A DNA stretch of 64,000 nucleotides from CAYRPN01 sp964426135 (GCA_964426135.1 CAYRPN010000006.1:20637-84636); one strand, 5' to 3'; counted from the first letter of the stretch, positions 8,628 to 15,956 are shown. Notes: generated by a model not told the origin, from the letters alone. A program made the numbers and translations.

Positions 8628-9047
8628 TCACGGCGAACTCGTCTCCGCATCCACTTCATTCAACTTCCCGTAGAGCAGTTCGCGCAGCGACGTCGGCTCC
8701 GCCTCGTCATCTTCCGCCTGCGGCGCCTCGGCGCGTTTCATGTCGAGCCGCAGCAGATCGACGCACGCCTTGCGGGCCAGATCGGGATCGCTCTGTTCAT
8801 TCGTCGCGATCTGAATCAGCCTGGTCGCCGCCATGGCGCGGTACCGGCTGAGCACAAGCTGCGTCTGCACATCCGCCAGCACGCAGAGCCCGATCAGCCT
8901 GCGATGGTTCACCGGCTTCAGCGCGAAGTGGGCGAGATCGATCTCATCCACACGGTGTCGCTGCGCCAGCGCGGCGATGTCGTGCTGGGCCGCGAGCAGG
9001 TCGAGCATGATGGACTTGGAACGGTCCTGACCAATGTTGCGTTTCAT
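8628..9047 (-). CDS. Small helical protein, possible terminase small subunit
   Basis: A 139-residue mainly helical protein. The start at 9047 (MKRNIGQDRSKS) is chosen because upstream codons only translate a heptamer array. The middle section, with LLAAQHDIAALAQRHRVDEI and RYRAMAATRLIQIATN, is rich in amphipathic helices, and the C-terminus is acidic. I do not recognise a family motif. Its position immediately before a terminase large subunit and its size make a small-subunit role plausible, but this is inference from gene order only. Confidence 0.6.
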   Translation of the reverse strand: MKRNIGQDRSKSIMLDLLAAQHDIAALAQRHRVDEIDLAHFALKPVNHRRLIGLCVLADVQTQLVLSRYRAMAATRLIQIATNEQSDPDLARKACVDLLRLDMKRAEAPQAEDDEAEPTSLRELLYGKLNEVDAETSSP

Positions 9048-9057
9048 GGGGGCCTCG

Positions 9058-9122
9058 GGAAGGAGTGAGGAGTGAGGAGTGAGGAGTGAGAAGTGAGGAG
9101 CGAGGAGCGAGAAGTGAGGAGT
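9058..9122 (-). repeat. Heptanucleotide tandem array (GAGGAGT unit)
   Basis: Nine or so units of GAGGAGT with GAGAAGT and GAGGAGC variants lie directly upstream of the small terminase-like gene. The same unit recurs at 50242. Confidence 0.9.
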
Positions 9123-9192
9123 GGGAGGGGACAAGTGCGAAGGTTGAAGTGCAATGCGTGAAGATCGCGAAACGCAACGATGAGCCCCGCAC

Positions 9193-9225
9193 CGTTTAGC
9201 GGCGGGCCAAAGGCTCGGCGGCGGC
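9193..9225 (-). repeat. Family B hairpin repeat variant
   Basis: CGTTTAGC is followed by a looser GC-rich hairpin (GGCGGGCC..GGCTCGGCGGC). It shares the TTTAGC edge but not the usual stem. Confidence 0.55.
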
Positions 9226-9309
9226 CCGTGTTCGGACCACGGCTGACGCCCGCCATCGCGCACACGCTTCGATCCGCCGAATCCATCAGCGTGGCGGGCA
9301 GTGCCCACC

Positions 9310-9891
9310 CTACGTGGCAACCATCCGCATCAGCGCGTCCTCGCGCGTGCCGCCCAGTTCATGCAGGCGCGCGTTCAACTGCGATCGCTGCTGCGGTGTG
9401 AGGAAGAAGTGCACGGCCACGGGCAGATCATCGAGTGCCTGCGGCAGGCGCGGCGGCGGCGCGTGATTCAAACGCAAGAGGGATTCAAGCTGCTCCGCAC
9501 GCTCCGGCAGCGAGCCGGCCAGAGCCGCCAGCGTCACCCCCGGCGCCCGCAGCGACGCCACCAACGCCGCCCGCTTGCGCGGATCGTCCTGGCCCTGCAG
9601 GCGATTCAGCGTCGCCAGCAGCAGCGCTGCTTCGTCGTCGTCCACGTCCCACACGACGCAACGAGCCGTCGCGCAATGAAGCTGGCGCAACGCCGCCACG
9701 CGATGGTGCCCGTCCAGAATCTGAAACCAGTCCCCAGGTTCATCGCGCTTCACAGGGCGCACGATCACCGGCGGATAGCGGCCCGTGCGCTTCAGGTGCT
9801 CCACCAGCTTGGCAAAGAGCGATCGCTCCATCACGTTGCTGTTCAAGGGATGCGGAAGCAGTTGCGAAAGAGCAATGTCGGCGATGTTCAT
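9310..9891 (-). CDS. ParB/sulfiredoxin-fold (ParB N-terminal domain) protein
   Basis: A 193-residue protein. Residues 1-100 form a ParB N-terminal-type domain: IALSQLLPHPLNSN at the start, PPVIVRPV near 42 and the nucleotide-binding box LDGHHRVAALRQL near 58-70. The C-terminal half is helical and unassigned. It has no obvious ParB DNA-binding HTH and no ParA partner, so plasmid partition is unlikely. In phages, proteins of this kind act near packaging genes or as nucleases or kinases. Its stop codon TAG comes from the CCCTACG end of a repeat. It lies between a GNAT gene and the terminase pair on the same strand. Confidence 0.8.
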   Translation of the reverse strand: MNIADIALSQLLPHPLNSNVMERSLFAKLVEHLKRTGRYPPVIVRPVKRDEPGDWFQILDGHHRVAALRQLHCATARCVVWDVDDDEAALLLATLNRLQGQDDPRKRAALVASLRAPGVTLAALAGSLPERAEQLESLLRLNHAPPPRLPQALDDLPVAVHFFLTPQQRSQLNARLHELGGTREDALMRMVAT

Positions 9892-9996
9892 GTTGCACCT
9901 TGCGTGAGAGGTGAGGCGGAGATCAGAATGGAGCGCCAGGTCACATTCGTCGTTCAGGAGTCGTGCAGGAACGACTTCGCAAGCTGCGTCGGCTCC

Positions 9997-10133
9997 GACG
10001 TAGGGTGCGTCAAGGCTCGGCGCGGACGCACCGCCGTCGACGGAAGACGCAACGCCGTCGACGGACGACGCGCCGGCTTGGACGGAAGACGCAACGCGGT
10101 GCGTCCGCGCGGACTTGACGCACCCTACGCCGA
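9997..10133. repeat. Family C inverted element (CCCTACG ends)
   Basis: CGTAGGGTGCGTCAAG on the left is mirrored by CTTGACGCACCCTACG on the right, with inner GCGCGGACGCACC/GGTGCGTCCGCGC arms. The centre repeats CCGTCGACGGA-type units. The right end supplies the TAG stop codon of the GNAT gene. A second copy is at 38807-38950. Confidence 0.85.
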
Positions 10134-10919
10134 AGGGGCGACTCCGCACAGGCTCAGGTAGTACACCGGCTCGCACAGCAGCCGCTGCCGCGCCGCATTC
10201 AGTTGCTCGAGCAACGTGGCATCGCAGCCGCCCCCGCGCCCCAGCGTCCGTCGATGCCAACGGCGAATCTCGGCGGCGAGCCAGCGACCGTCCCGCAGCG
10301 GCATCGCCTCGATCGCCAGTGCCAGTCGCCGCGTCGCCGCCAGTTCGATCTCGGCGAAGCCCGCGCTGCTCAGCGCCGCAATCAGCCGGGCGTCGTGTTC
10401 GTGTCTCGCCCGCCGGTACGCGATCATGCCGGCGCGCTCGAAGAACGGATTCACGTGGCCCATGGCGGCAAGCGCTTCGGTGAAAGGCGTGGCTGCTGTG
10501 GCGAGTGCTTCGCATACCAGCCGTCCCGCCAGCCCCAGGCCGCGCCACTGCGGATGCACGACGACTCGGCTGATGCAGCGCATCTCGGCATTCAACAGCG
10601 TGGCCCGCTGGCGCAGGTTCGCGATGGAGCCGAAGCGCCCGTTGAGCGCGAAGTCGCGCAGCCGGCAGTTGAGCGCGGGCATGGACTCGACGAGCACCGC
10701 GGCAATCCGGGCTTCGTCCCTTCGCCGCAGAAATCGACCGACCGCGCTGGACCTGCGATGCTCGAGCACCAGCACCCGCGTGGCGGTGGCGGGGCGACCC
10801 GCGCGGTAGTGGTGCTCGCTGAGCGCGAGGTAATCGGCGAGCCGACCGGAACGCAAAGTCAGCGCAGCGTCCGGCGGCGCAGCGGGCAGGCGATTGAAGC
10901 GCGAAAGAAGCGATGACAT
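10125..10919 (-). CDS. GNAT-fold protein (acetyltransferase half of a split COG2401-type pair)
   Basis: A 264-residue protein. The acyl-CoA binding motif A of the GNAT fold is clear at 116-135 (ISRVVVHPQWRGLGLAGRLV, with the Q/RxxGxG/A pattern). A following GHVNPFFERAGM stretch matches GNAT motif B. Upstream (30-60) is a conserved-looking LSEHHYRAGRP segment. The neighbouring gene on the same strand is a soluble ABC ATPase. From memory, archaeal COG2401 fuses exactly these two domains in one chain. The substrate is unknown; the Mu Mom protein shows that phage GNAT-fold proteins can modify DNA bases, so DNA modification is one possibility. Confidence 0.8.
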   Translation of the reverse strand: MSSLLSRFNRLPAAPPDAALTLRSGRLADYLALSEHHYRAGRPATATRVLVLEHRRSSAVGRFLRRRDEARIAAVLVESMPALNCRLRDFALNGRFGSIANLRQRATLLNAEMRCISRVVVHPQWRGLGLAGRLVCEALATAATPFTEALAAMGHVNPFFERAGMIAYRRARHEHDARLIAALSSAGFAEIELAATRRLALAIEAMPLRDGRWLAAEIRRWHRRTLGRGGGCDATLLEQLNAARQRLLCEPVYYLSLCGVAPSA

Positions 10920-10929
10920 GGCGATCCCA

Positions 10930-11038
10930 TTTAGCCGGCGGGCTTGCCCGCCGAGAAGGTGCGGTGAAGGGTGGGGAGTGAACGCTGAATGGCGAACAGT
11001 GAGGGGTGAGGGGTGACGAGTGAGTGGTGAGTGGTGAC
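10930..11038 (-). repeat. Family B hairpin plus heptanucleotide array
   Basis: This covers part of the 358-base gap between the GNAT and ABC genes. Bases 10930-10957 are a family B hairpin with a TTTAGC edge. Bases 10976-11038 are imperfect seven-base units of the GAGGGGT/GAGTGGT type. Confidence 0.8.
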
Positions 11039-11047
11039 GAGCGCCTT

Positions 11048-11190
11048 GGTCCCCTCTCCCTCCGGAAGAGGGTTAGGAGCCGTGCAGGATCAAGATCGCA
11101 TGTGGGACGACTTTCCAAGTCGTCCAGCTGGGAGCGAAGCGATTCGAATCTGCGGAGTTAGTCTTGCACGGCTCCTTAGGGTGAGGGCCG
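11048..11190. repeat. Family A REP palindrome split by a miniature element
   Basis: The REP copy reads CCCCTCTCCC..AGAGGGTTA up to 11075 and resumes at 11176 with TTAGGGTGAGGGCCGG. The intervening 100 bases are the family D element, with TTA repeated on both sides. A diverged REP in the opposite direction at 11302-11350 overlaps the end of the ABC ATPase gene. Confidence 0.9.
11076..11175 (+). mobile_element. Family D miniature inverted-repeat element, 100 bp
   Basis: The element starts GGAGCCGTGCA and ends with the exact complement TGCACGGCTCC. It contains a GGACGACTT/AAGTCGTCC stem and a GATTCGAATC palindrome. It is flanked by TTA direct repeats inside a REP palindrome, which is good evidence of insertion. 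It has no coding capacity. A copy about 90% identical lies inverted at 48808-48904. Confidence 0.88.
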
Positions 11191-11277
11191 GGGAAATTTC
11201 GGCGCAGGTCTCACCGTCATGCCATGAACGCAATTTCTACTTTTCAGTTCCCACCTTTCATTTTCACATTTCATTCG

Positions 11278-12141
11278 CTATCGACGGTCATGGAGGCTGC
11301 GATCCTCACCCCCGCCCTCTGCCGTCCCGCGGCGAGGGAAAGGGGGCCCGAGCGATCCCACTGCAAGGCGCACCACCTCCTTCGCCGCGCCGCCGCTTTT
11401 GCGGCTGGTCGCCATCTCCATGCGTTCGCCCAGGTGCTTTTCCACCAGCACGTCCGGCTCCAGCGGTTCGAGCAGATCATCGTGCGTCGTTGCCGCGATG
11501 AAACAGACGGGCGTCGCGCAGGTTCGCGTCCACTTGCGCACGTTGCGGGCAATCACGGCGGCGGTCAGACGGTCGAGTGTCGCGCCGAACTCGTCGGCGA
11601 GGACGATCGTCAGCGCCTCGGGGCTGGCGAGCGAGTCGGACCTGGCGCGTGCGCCAGGGCACGTGCCGTGCGATTCAATCATTGCCATGACCTGCGCGAG
11701 GCGCAGTCGGTAGCGCTGGCCGTCGGAGAGTTCGCCTGGCTTGCGGAGCATCACGAAAGCATCGCCAAGACCGGCGCGGCTGAGATGCGCGAGCACTCGC
11801 GACAACCGCGCGGATTCATCGAGATCGATCGGCAGCCAGGCGTCGAGGCAATCCACCAGCGGTCGGTCCGGCAGCGGAGGGAGGCGGTCGAAGCGGATCA
11901 CGCAGGCATCGTCGCGGCCGCGCGCCGCTTCATCGATGAGTGCCAGCAGCGAACTCTTGCCGCTGCCGCTTGGACCGGTGATGAAAATGAGCTGCCGCGG
12001 CGTCAGGTCGAGCGTGATCGGCGGAATCAGGGTGAGTTTGCGATCCTCCTCGACGCCCAGGCCGAACATGCCGGCGACACGCAGGACGCGCAGCGATGGC
12101 TCGACGGCGGTTTTGCGCGAGAGGGAGAGATGAAGCTGCAT
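11278..12141 (-). CDS. Soluble ABC-type ATPase (partner of the GNAT protein)
   Basis: A 287-residue protein with a complete single ABC nucleotide-binding domain and no membrane segment. It has Walker A GPSGSGKSS (56-64), signature ELSDGQ (137-142), Walker B LTIVLADEF (177-185) and the switch histidine in FIAATTHDD (His220). A short insert at about 157-173 (ESHGTCPGARARSDSLASP) carries a hairpin-prone sequence between signature and Walker B and may be another small insertion. About 25 C-terminal residues (from GPPFPRRG) are coded by a degenerate REP. The gene is followed after 358 bases of repeats by the GNAT gene. Energy coupling for a DNA-associated complex is more likely than transport, because no permease is present. 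Confidence 0.85.
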   Translation of the reverse strand: MQLHLSLSRKTAVEPSLRVLRVAGMFGLGVEEDRKLTLIPPITLDLTPRQLIFITGPSGSGKSSLLALIDEAARGRDDACVIRFDRLPPLPDRPLVDCLDAWLPIDLDESARLSRVLAHLSRAGLGDAFVMLRKPGELSDGQRYRLRLAQVMAMIESHGTCPGARARSDSLASPEALTIVLADEFGATLDRLTAAVIARNVRKWTRTCATPVCFIAATTHDDLLEPLEPDVLVEKHLGERMEMATSRKSGGAAKEVVRLAVGSLGPPFPRRGTAEGGGEDRSLHDRR

Positions 12142-12192
12142 GATGGGTTCCCGGAAAGACGAGGAGGTGATCGTTCATGAGCGCGTGGTCAA

Positions 12193-12332
12193 CCGGCCCT
12201 CACCCCAACCCTCTCCCGGAGGGAGAGGGGGCCGGAAGCACACTTCTCACTTCTCACTTCGCACTTCACACTTCGCACTTCGCACTTCTCACTTCGCACT
12301 TCACACTTCGCACTTCGCACTTCTCACTTTCT
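12193..12332 (-). repeat. Family A REP palindrome plus CACTTCN heptamer array
   Basis: Bases 12193-12235 are a family A palindrome. Bases 12239-12332 are about thirteen units of CACTTCT, CACTTCG and CACTTCA, a clean period of seven, ending at the stop of the two-HTH gene. Confidence 0.92.
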
Positions 12333-12336
12333 CCAC

Positions 12337-12765
12337 TCACATCCGCGCCAGCATCTTCAGTGCCTGCACCCGGCTTCGGACTTCGTGGATGGTGAGCCGC
12401 GTGCGCTGGGCGATCTGGCGCACGGAGAGGCCCGCGAGGACGGCGAGGCTGGCGATGGCGCGGCATTCCGCGGGCAGAATGCGCTGGTGGCCGGCGACGT
12501 AGCGGAACAGGGGCGTGCTCAGCCGGCGGAGGATGCGCTGGACGCGGCGGTAGACGTGGCCGCGGGGCCGCTGGGTCTGGCGTGCGACCTGCGGAATGGT
12601 CAGGCCCAGTTCGAACACCTGCCGCAGCAGCAGGCGCTCCTCCTCGGGCAGGTGTTCCGCCAGGGCGAGCAGGGACTCGATGCGATCGCGTCCACCGGCG
12701 CGGCGATCATCGCCCTGGGCGACCCGGCTGACGCGATCCTGAACGGCGTGGCTGCTGTCGGACAT
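12337..12765 (-). CDS. Small regulator with sigma region 4-like helix-turn-helix motifs
   Basis: A 142-residue protein. The start at 12765 has AGGAG eight bases upstream. Residues about 40-80 (EERLLLRQVFELGLTIPQVA, then RPRGHVYRRVQRILRRL) resemble sigma-70 region 4. A second HTH-like segment follows at about 105-140 (LSVRQIAQRTRLTIHEVRSR). It lacks sigma region 2, so it is not a full sigma factor; it may be a phage-type late activator or a DNA-binding adaptor. It diverges from the S24 repressor across a 102-base region that holds the operators, so the repressor probably controls it. Confidence 0.65.
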   Translation of the reverse strand: MSDSSHAVQDRVSRVAQGDDRRAGGRDRIESLLALAEHLPEEERLLLRQVFELGLTIPQVARQTQRPRGHVYRRVQRILRRLSTPLFRYVAGHQRILPAECRAIASLAVLAGLSVRQIAQRTRLTIHEVRSRVQALKMLARM

Positions 12766-12796
12766 GTTCAAGACTCCTTTGACTTGTAACAAGCCT

Positions 12797-12848
12797 GTTC
12801 AACAGCTATTCTACCAGAAAGCCGAATGTCGTTCAACATCTATTGAAC
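12797..12848. promoter_or_regulatory. Likely operator pair of the S24 repressor
   Basis: GTTCAACATCTATTGAAC (12831-12848) is a perfect 6-bp inverted repeat with a 6-base spacer. A half-preserved copy, GTTCAACAGCTATTCTAC, lies at 12797-12814, 34 bases away. Both sit in the short divergent gap between the repressor and the two-HTH gene, and one overlaps the probable promoter zone 20-40 bases upstream of the repressor start. Confidence 0.7.
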
Positions 12849-12867
12849 ACGCGCCGGAGTTATCCAC

Positions 12868-13749
12868 ATGCTCACCGTCGGACAGATCGTGCGGCAGCGC
12901 CGCGAGGCGATGGGGCTCACGCTCGAAGCGCTGGCGCGGGAGATCGGCGCCACCAAGGGTTACCTTTCGATGATCGAGAATCACCGCGTGGAGAATCCGC
13001 CCTCGCCCCAGTTGCTTTCAGGCCTGGAGAAGGCGCTGGGCATCAGCGACGGCGAGCTTTGCCGCGCCGCCGACTGGCAGAGCACGCCCGCGCCGGTGAG
13101 GCAGCAGTTTCAACAAGTGGCCGACGAAGCGCGGCAGGGACGGGAGCTGGCGCGCTGGCTGAAAGAGGTGACGCGCAAGCGCAGCGACGGCGCCCGCAGC
13201 CTCGACGAAGTCTATCGCAGCGGGCAACTGGGCAGGCGGTTGTCGCCGCTGCTGGGCGAGGCGGACGCAATCGCGGCCGCAGGCAAGGGCGGCGGCAAAG
13301 GCAGGGCGAAGAGCGATGCGGGCATCGATGCGTTCATTCCCGTGCGATACCAGGTGCCGCTGATCAACCGTGTGAGCGCCGGGTATCCGCGCGATTTCAC
13401 CGATCTTGATTTCCCCCGCCGCGTCGCGGATGAGTTCGTCTCCGCCCCGGGGCTGACCGATCCGGACGCGTTCGCCGCGCGGGTGGTGGGCGATTCGATG
13501 CTGCCGGATTATCGCGAGGGCGACATCGTCACCTTTTCGCCCGCCGCGAAAGTGGTCGACGGCTGCGATTGCTTCGTGCGCCTGGAGCCGGACCACGAGT
13601 CCACGTTCAAGCGGATTTTTTTCGAGAAGAACGACAAGGACGCGGTTCGGCTGCAGCCCTTGAATGCGAAGTACCCGCCGCGCATCGTGGCGCGCGATCT
13701 GGTGGCGGGGCTGTACCGCGCCGTGGCGAAAATCACGGCTCTCCTGTGA
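12868..13749 (+). CDS. CI/LexA-like repressor: XRE HTH plus S24 self-cleavage domain
   Basis: A 293-residue regulator. The XRE helix-turn-helix spans about 3-60 (LTLEALAREIGATKGYLSMI). A low-complexity linker with GKGGGKGRAK follows. The C-terminal S24 peptidase domain has the candidate cleavage site Ala171-Gly172 in NRVSAGYP, the nucleophile Ser210 in VVGDSMLPDYREGDIV and the general base Lys248 in STFKRIFF. All three are present, so RecA-stimulated self-cleavage is plausible and would make the adjacent module DNA-damage inducible. It diverges from the minus-strand module and likely represses it and itself through the operators at 12797-12848. Confidence 0.9.
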   Translation: MLTVGQIVRQRREAMGLTLEALAREIGATKGYLSMIENHRVENPPSPQLLSGLEKALGISDGELCRAADWQSTPAPVRQQFQQVADEARQGRELARWLKEVTRKRSDGARSLDEVYRSGQLGRRLSPLLGEADAIAAAGKGGGKGRAKSDAGIDAFIPVRYQVPLINRVSAGYPRDFTDLDFPRRVADEFVSAPGLTDPDAFAARVVGDSMLPDYREGDIVTFSPAAKVVDGCDCFVRLEPDHESTFKRIFFEKNDKDAVRLQPLNAKYPPRIVARDLVAGLYRAVAKITALL

Positions 13750-13925
13750 GTTCGCGATTCGCCGGCATCCGGCCGGCTCGCCGAAACCATCGCACCCCGC
13801 GGCGTCGCCTTGCAATCCACCGCCTTATCCGCCGCCTGGTCCGACTAAACCCACATCGCTACTGAGTCGATAAGAGTTCATGGCCGCCTCATTCTGTTCC
13901 AACCTTGGCGGTGGAGATACCTTCC

Positions 13926-14333
13926 ATGGACGGCATCAAAGTCATCGCGCGGTTTCGCGACGGACGACTGTTGAAGGGCCTTTCACAAAGCTTCAACCCG
14001 AGCTCTCCCACATTCTTCCTCATCCCCGTCCCCTCCAACGGCAAGGGCGAGCCGGTGCGCGTCGCGATCGCCGATCTCAAAGCGGTGTTCATCGTTCACG
14101 ACTTCGCGGGCAATCCCACCTACCGCGAGCAGCACGAGTTCCCCCTGGGCGGCGACAAGACGGGACTGCGCTTGAAGGTGACTTTCCATGACGGCGAAGT
14201 GATCGTCGGGCGAAGCCTGAATTACGACCCCAACGCCCCGGGCTTCTTCCTGCTCCCCGCCGACAACAAGAGCAACAACCAGCGCGTTTATGTGGTCGCC
14301 GGCGCGGTGCAGCAAGTGGATCGCGCCGCTTGA
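13926..14333 (+). CDS. Small protein with two similar beta-rich repeats (DUF6982-like)
   Basis: A 135-residue protein. The ATG at 13926 is favoured by GGAG nine bases upstream; a TTG at 13905 is possible. Two related segments are visible: VIARFRDGRLLKGLSQSF near 4 with PTFFLIPVP, and LKVTFHDGEVIVGRSLNY near 84 with PGFFLLPAD. This duplication and the FRDG..KG pattern recall the DUF6982 family, named from memory. Such proteins may bind ligands or act near signalling proteins, but no function is known. It is not obviously part of the phage-like module. Confidence 0.65.
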   Translation: MDGIKVIARFRDGRLLKGLSQSFNPSSPTFFLIPVPSNGKGEPVRVAIADLKAVFIVHDFAGNPTYREQHEFPLGGDKTGLRLKVTFHDGEVIVGRSLNYDPNAPGFFLLPADNKSNNQRVYVVAGAVQQVDRAA

Positions 14334-14430
14334 TCGGCGCGGCGGACGACAGGGGCGACGCCTCGATATTCATCGATCGATGCGCCCAGTGATGAGACCG
14401 TGAGAACCAACGACAACCCTTTCGAGACTC

Positions 14431-14455
14431 GCCGGGCAATGCCCGGCGGCTAAAC
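14431..14455 (+). repeat. Family B hairpin repeat variant
   Basis: GCCGGGCAATGCCCGGCG followed by GCTAAAC. The stem differs from other copies but the GCTAAA edge is kept. It ends two bases before the stop codon of the pseudo-HtrA gene. Confidence 0.75.
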
Positions 14456-14456
14456 G

Positions 14457-15956
14457 CTACGGCGCGGGCTTCTCGCTTGCTTTTGGTTCTTCCGCGCCCT
14501 TCGGCTTCTCTTCAGCCTTCGGCTTCTCTTCCACCTTGGGCTTGGGCGTCGGCGGAGGCAGCAGCGGATTGTCCACGTCCGGGTTGCCGCTCTCCAGCGT
14601 GATCGTCACATCTTCCGTCTTGCCCGCGCGATCGATGGTGACCTTGATCGTTTCACCCGCCAGATATTTTCCCATCACGGTGCGCAGGTGCAGGCCGTCC
14701 TGAATCTTCTCGCCGTCGACCGCCGCGATCACATCGCCGACTTTCACGCCTGCTTTTTCGGCTGCGCTCTTGGGCATCACCTGCGTCACGACAACGCCCG
14801 GCTTGCCGCCCTGCGTCGGCCCCGGTTGCAGACCCATCCGGCCGGGGTAGACGTTCTTGCCCTGCTTCATCTGGTCGATGAGCTTGTCGAGGCCTGAAAG
14901 CGGAATCGCGAACCCGATTCCAGAATCGTACCACTCGACGCCGGCGGCATCGCCGCCGCCCTGCGGGGAGAGCGGCACGCAGATGCCGATGACTTTGCCT
15001 TCGATGTCGATCAAGGGGCCGCCGTAATTGGCGGGGCTGATGTTGGCGTCGGTCTGCACGGCTTTGCCGCTGATGCGATTCTTCGCGCTGATGATGCCGG
15101 CGGAGAGCGCCGGATCGCTGTCGCCGTAGCCCACGCCGAGGCTGATGGCGTACTGGCCGACGGTGAAATTCTTGGCGTCGGCGAAGGCGGGGACCGGCAG
15201 TTGCGTGCCGGCGGGCGGCTCGATTTTCAACAGGCAAATCTTGCGGGTTTCATCGCGACCGAGCAGTTTGGCGACGTGCTGCGAGCCGTCGCGCAGGACG
15301 ACGGTGATGATGTCGGGCTTGCGGATGAAGTTGAAGGTGCTGGTGATGATGTAGCCGTCGGAGCCGACGATCAGGCCCGTGGTCGGGCCTTCGCCGGGCT
15401 GCCCGATCGCCATGCCGCGCTGGGGCGGGCGGGGCTGTCCGGGGCGGTTGGGGTTGGGCGGGCCCTTGGGCGCGGGTCCGCCGGCGACGCGCACGCCGCC
15501 GAAGGTTTCGATGGTGACCAGCGAGGGCATCACTTTGTCCGCCGCGGCACGGAAGGCGCGCGGAGCGAGCCAGTAGCCGGCGGGATCAGGGCGCGGGATG
15601 GGTTTTCTGGAGTTGTCGATGGCGGGGGCGGAGGATTTCTCCGCCGTTTTCTCGGCGACTTTTTCGGTCGGCGTCGCCACGGGTTTCTCAGCCTGCTTCT
15701 CAAACGCCTTTTCCGCGGGCTTCGGTTCGTCGGCGTGGAGCGGGAGGAATGCACACGTCGCGGCCAGCGCGGCAGCCATGGCGGTGACCGCGCGGCGCGC
15801 CCGCACGCGGCCCTTCGGGCACGCCGCTAAACGCGGAGGAACCGCGACGCCCGCCGCGCCGCGCGAATCAGTCATCGCGTAGGCACCGCGGTTTGGCCCC
15901 TTCGTCCCTTCGTCCCTTCGTCCCTCCGTCCCTTCGTTGTCTTGTCGCATGTTCAT
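14457..15956 (-). CDS. HtrA-like protein with all three catalytic residues lost, plus PDZ
   Basis: A 499-residue exported protein of the trypsin-like/PDZ (HtrA) type. The fold landmarks are clear: GLIVGSDGYIIT, DETRKICLLKI and DANISPANYGGPL. The catalytic His is replaced by Phe208 (TSTFNF), the Asp by Lys239 and the Ser by Tyr311 (NYGGPL). A PDZ domain spans about 370-460, and the C-terminus is rich in Lys, Pro and Glu. It should be a non-proteolytic scaffold or chaperone. The start at 15956 has GGAG eight bases upstream and overlaps the stop of the upstream paralogue (ATGA), suggesting translational coupling. Residues 5-20 are coded by an eight-base tandem array and residues about 41-53 by a family B hairpin. 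A start at 15875 (MTDSRG) is the alternative. Confidence 0.85.
   Translation of the reverse strand: MNMRQDNEGTEGRRDEGTKGPNRGAYAMTDSRGAAGVAVPPRLAACPKGRVRARRAVTAMAAALAATCAFLPLHADEPKPAEKAFEKQAEKPVATPTEKVAEKTAEKSSAPAIDNSRKPIPRPDPAGYWLAPRAFRAAADKVMPSLVTIETFGGVRVAGGPAPKGPPNPNRPGQPRPPQRGMAIGQPGEGPTTGLIVGSDGYIITSTFNFIRKPDIITVVLRDGSQHVAKLLGRDETRKICLLKIEPPAGTQLPVPAFADAKNFTVGQYAISLGVGYGDSDPALSAGIISAKNRISGKAVQTDANISPANYGGPLIDIEGKVIGICVPLSPQGGGDAAGVEWYDSGIGFAIPLSGLDKLIDQMKQGKNVYPGRMGLQPGPTQGGKPGVVVTQVMPKSAAEKAGVKVGDVIAAVDGEKIQDGLHLRTVMGKYLAGETIKVTIDRAGKTEDVTITLESGNPDVDNPLLPPPTPKPKVEEKPKAEEKPKGAEEPKASEKPAP
15807..15944 (-). repeat. Hairpin and octamer array inside the pseudo-HtrA 5' end
   Basis: Bases 15807-15832 carry a GGCCCTTCGGGC..CGCTAAACG family B variant. 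Bases 15903-15944 carry five CCCTTCGT-type eight-base units. Both are in the open frame of the gene at 14457-15956 if translation begins at 15956. Confidence 0.7.

Noticed and set aside
11130..11160. A GATTCGAATC segment that looks like a tRNA T-loop.
   Set aside because: It is a palindrome within the family D miniature element and no cloverleaf can be formed around it.
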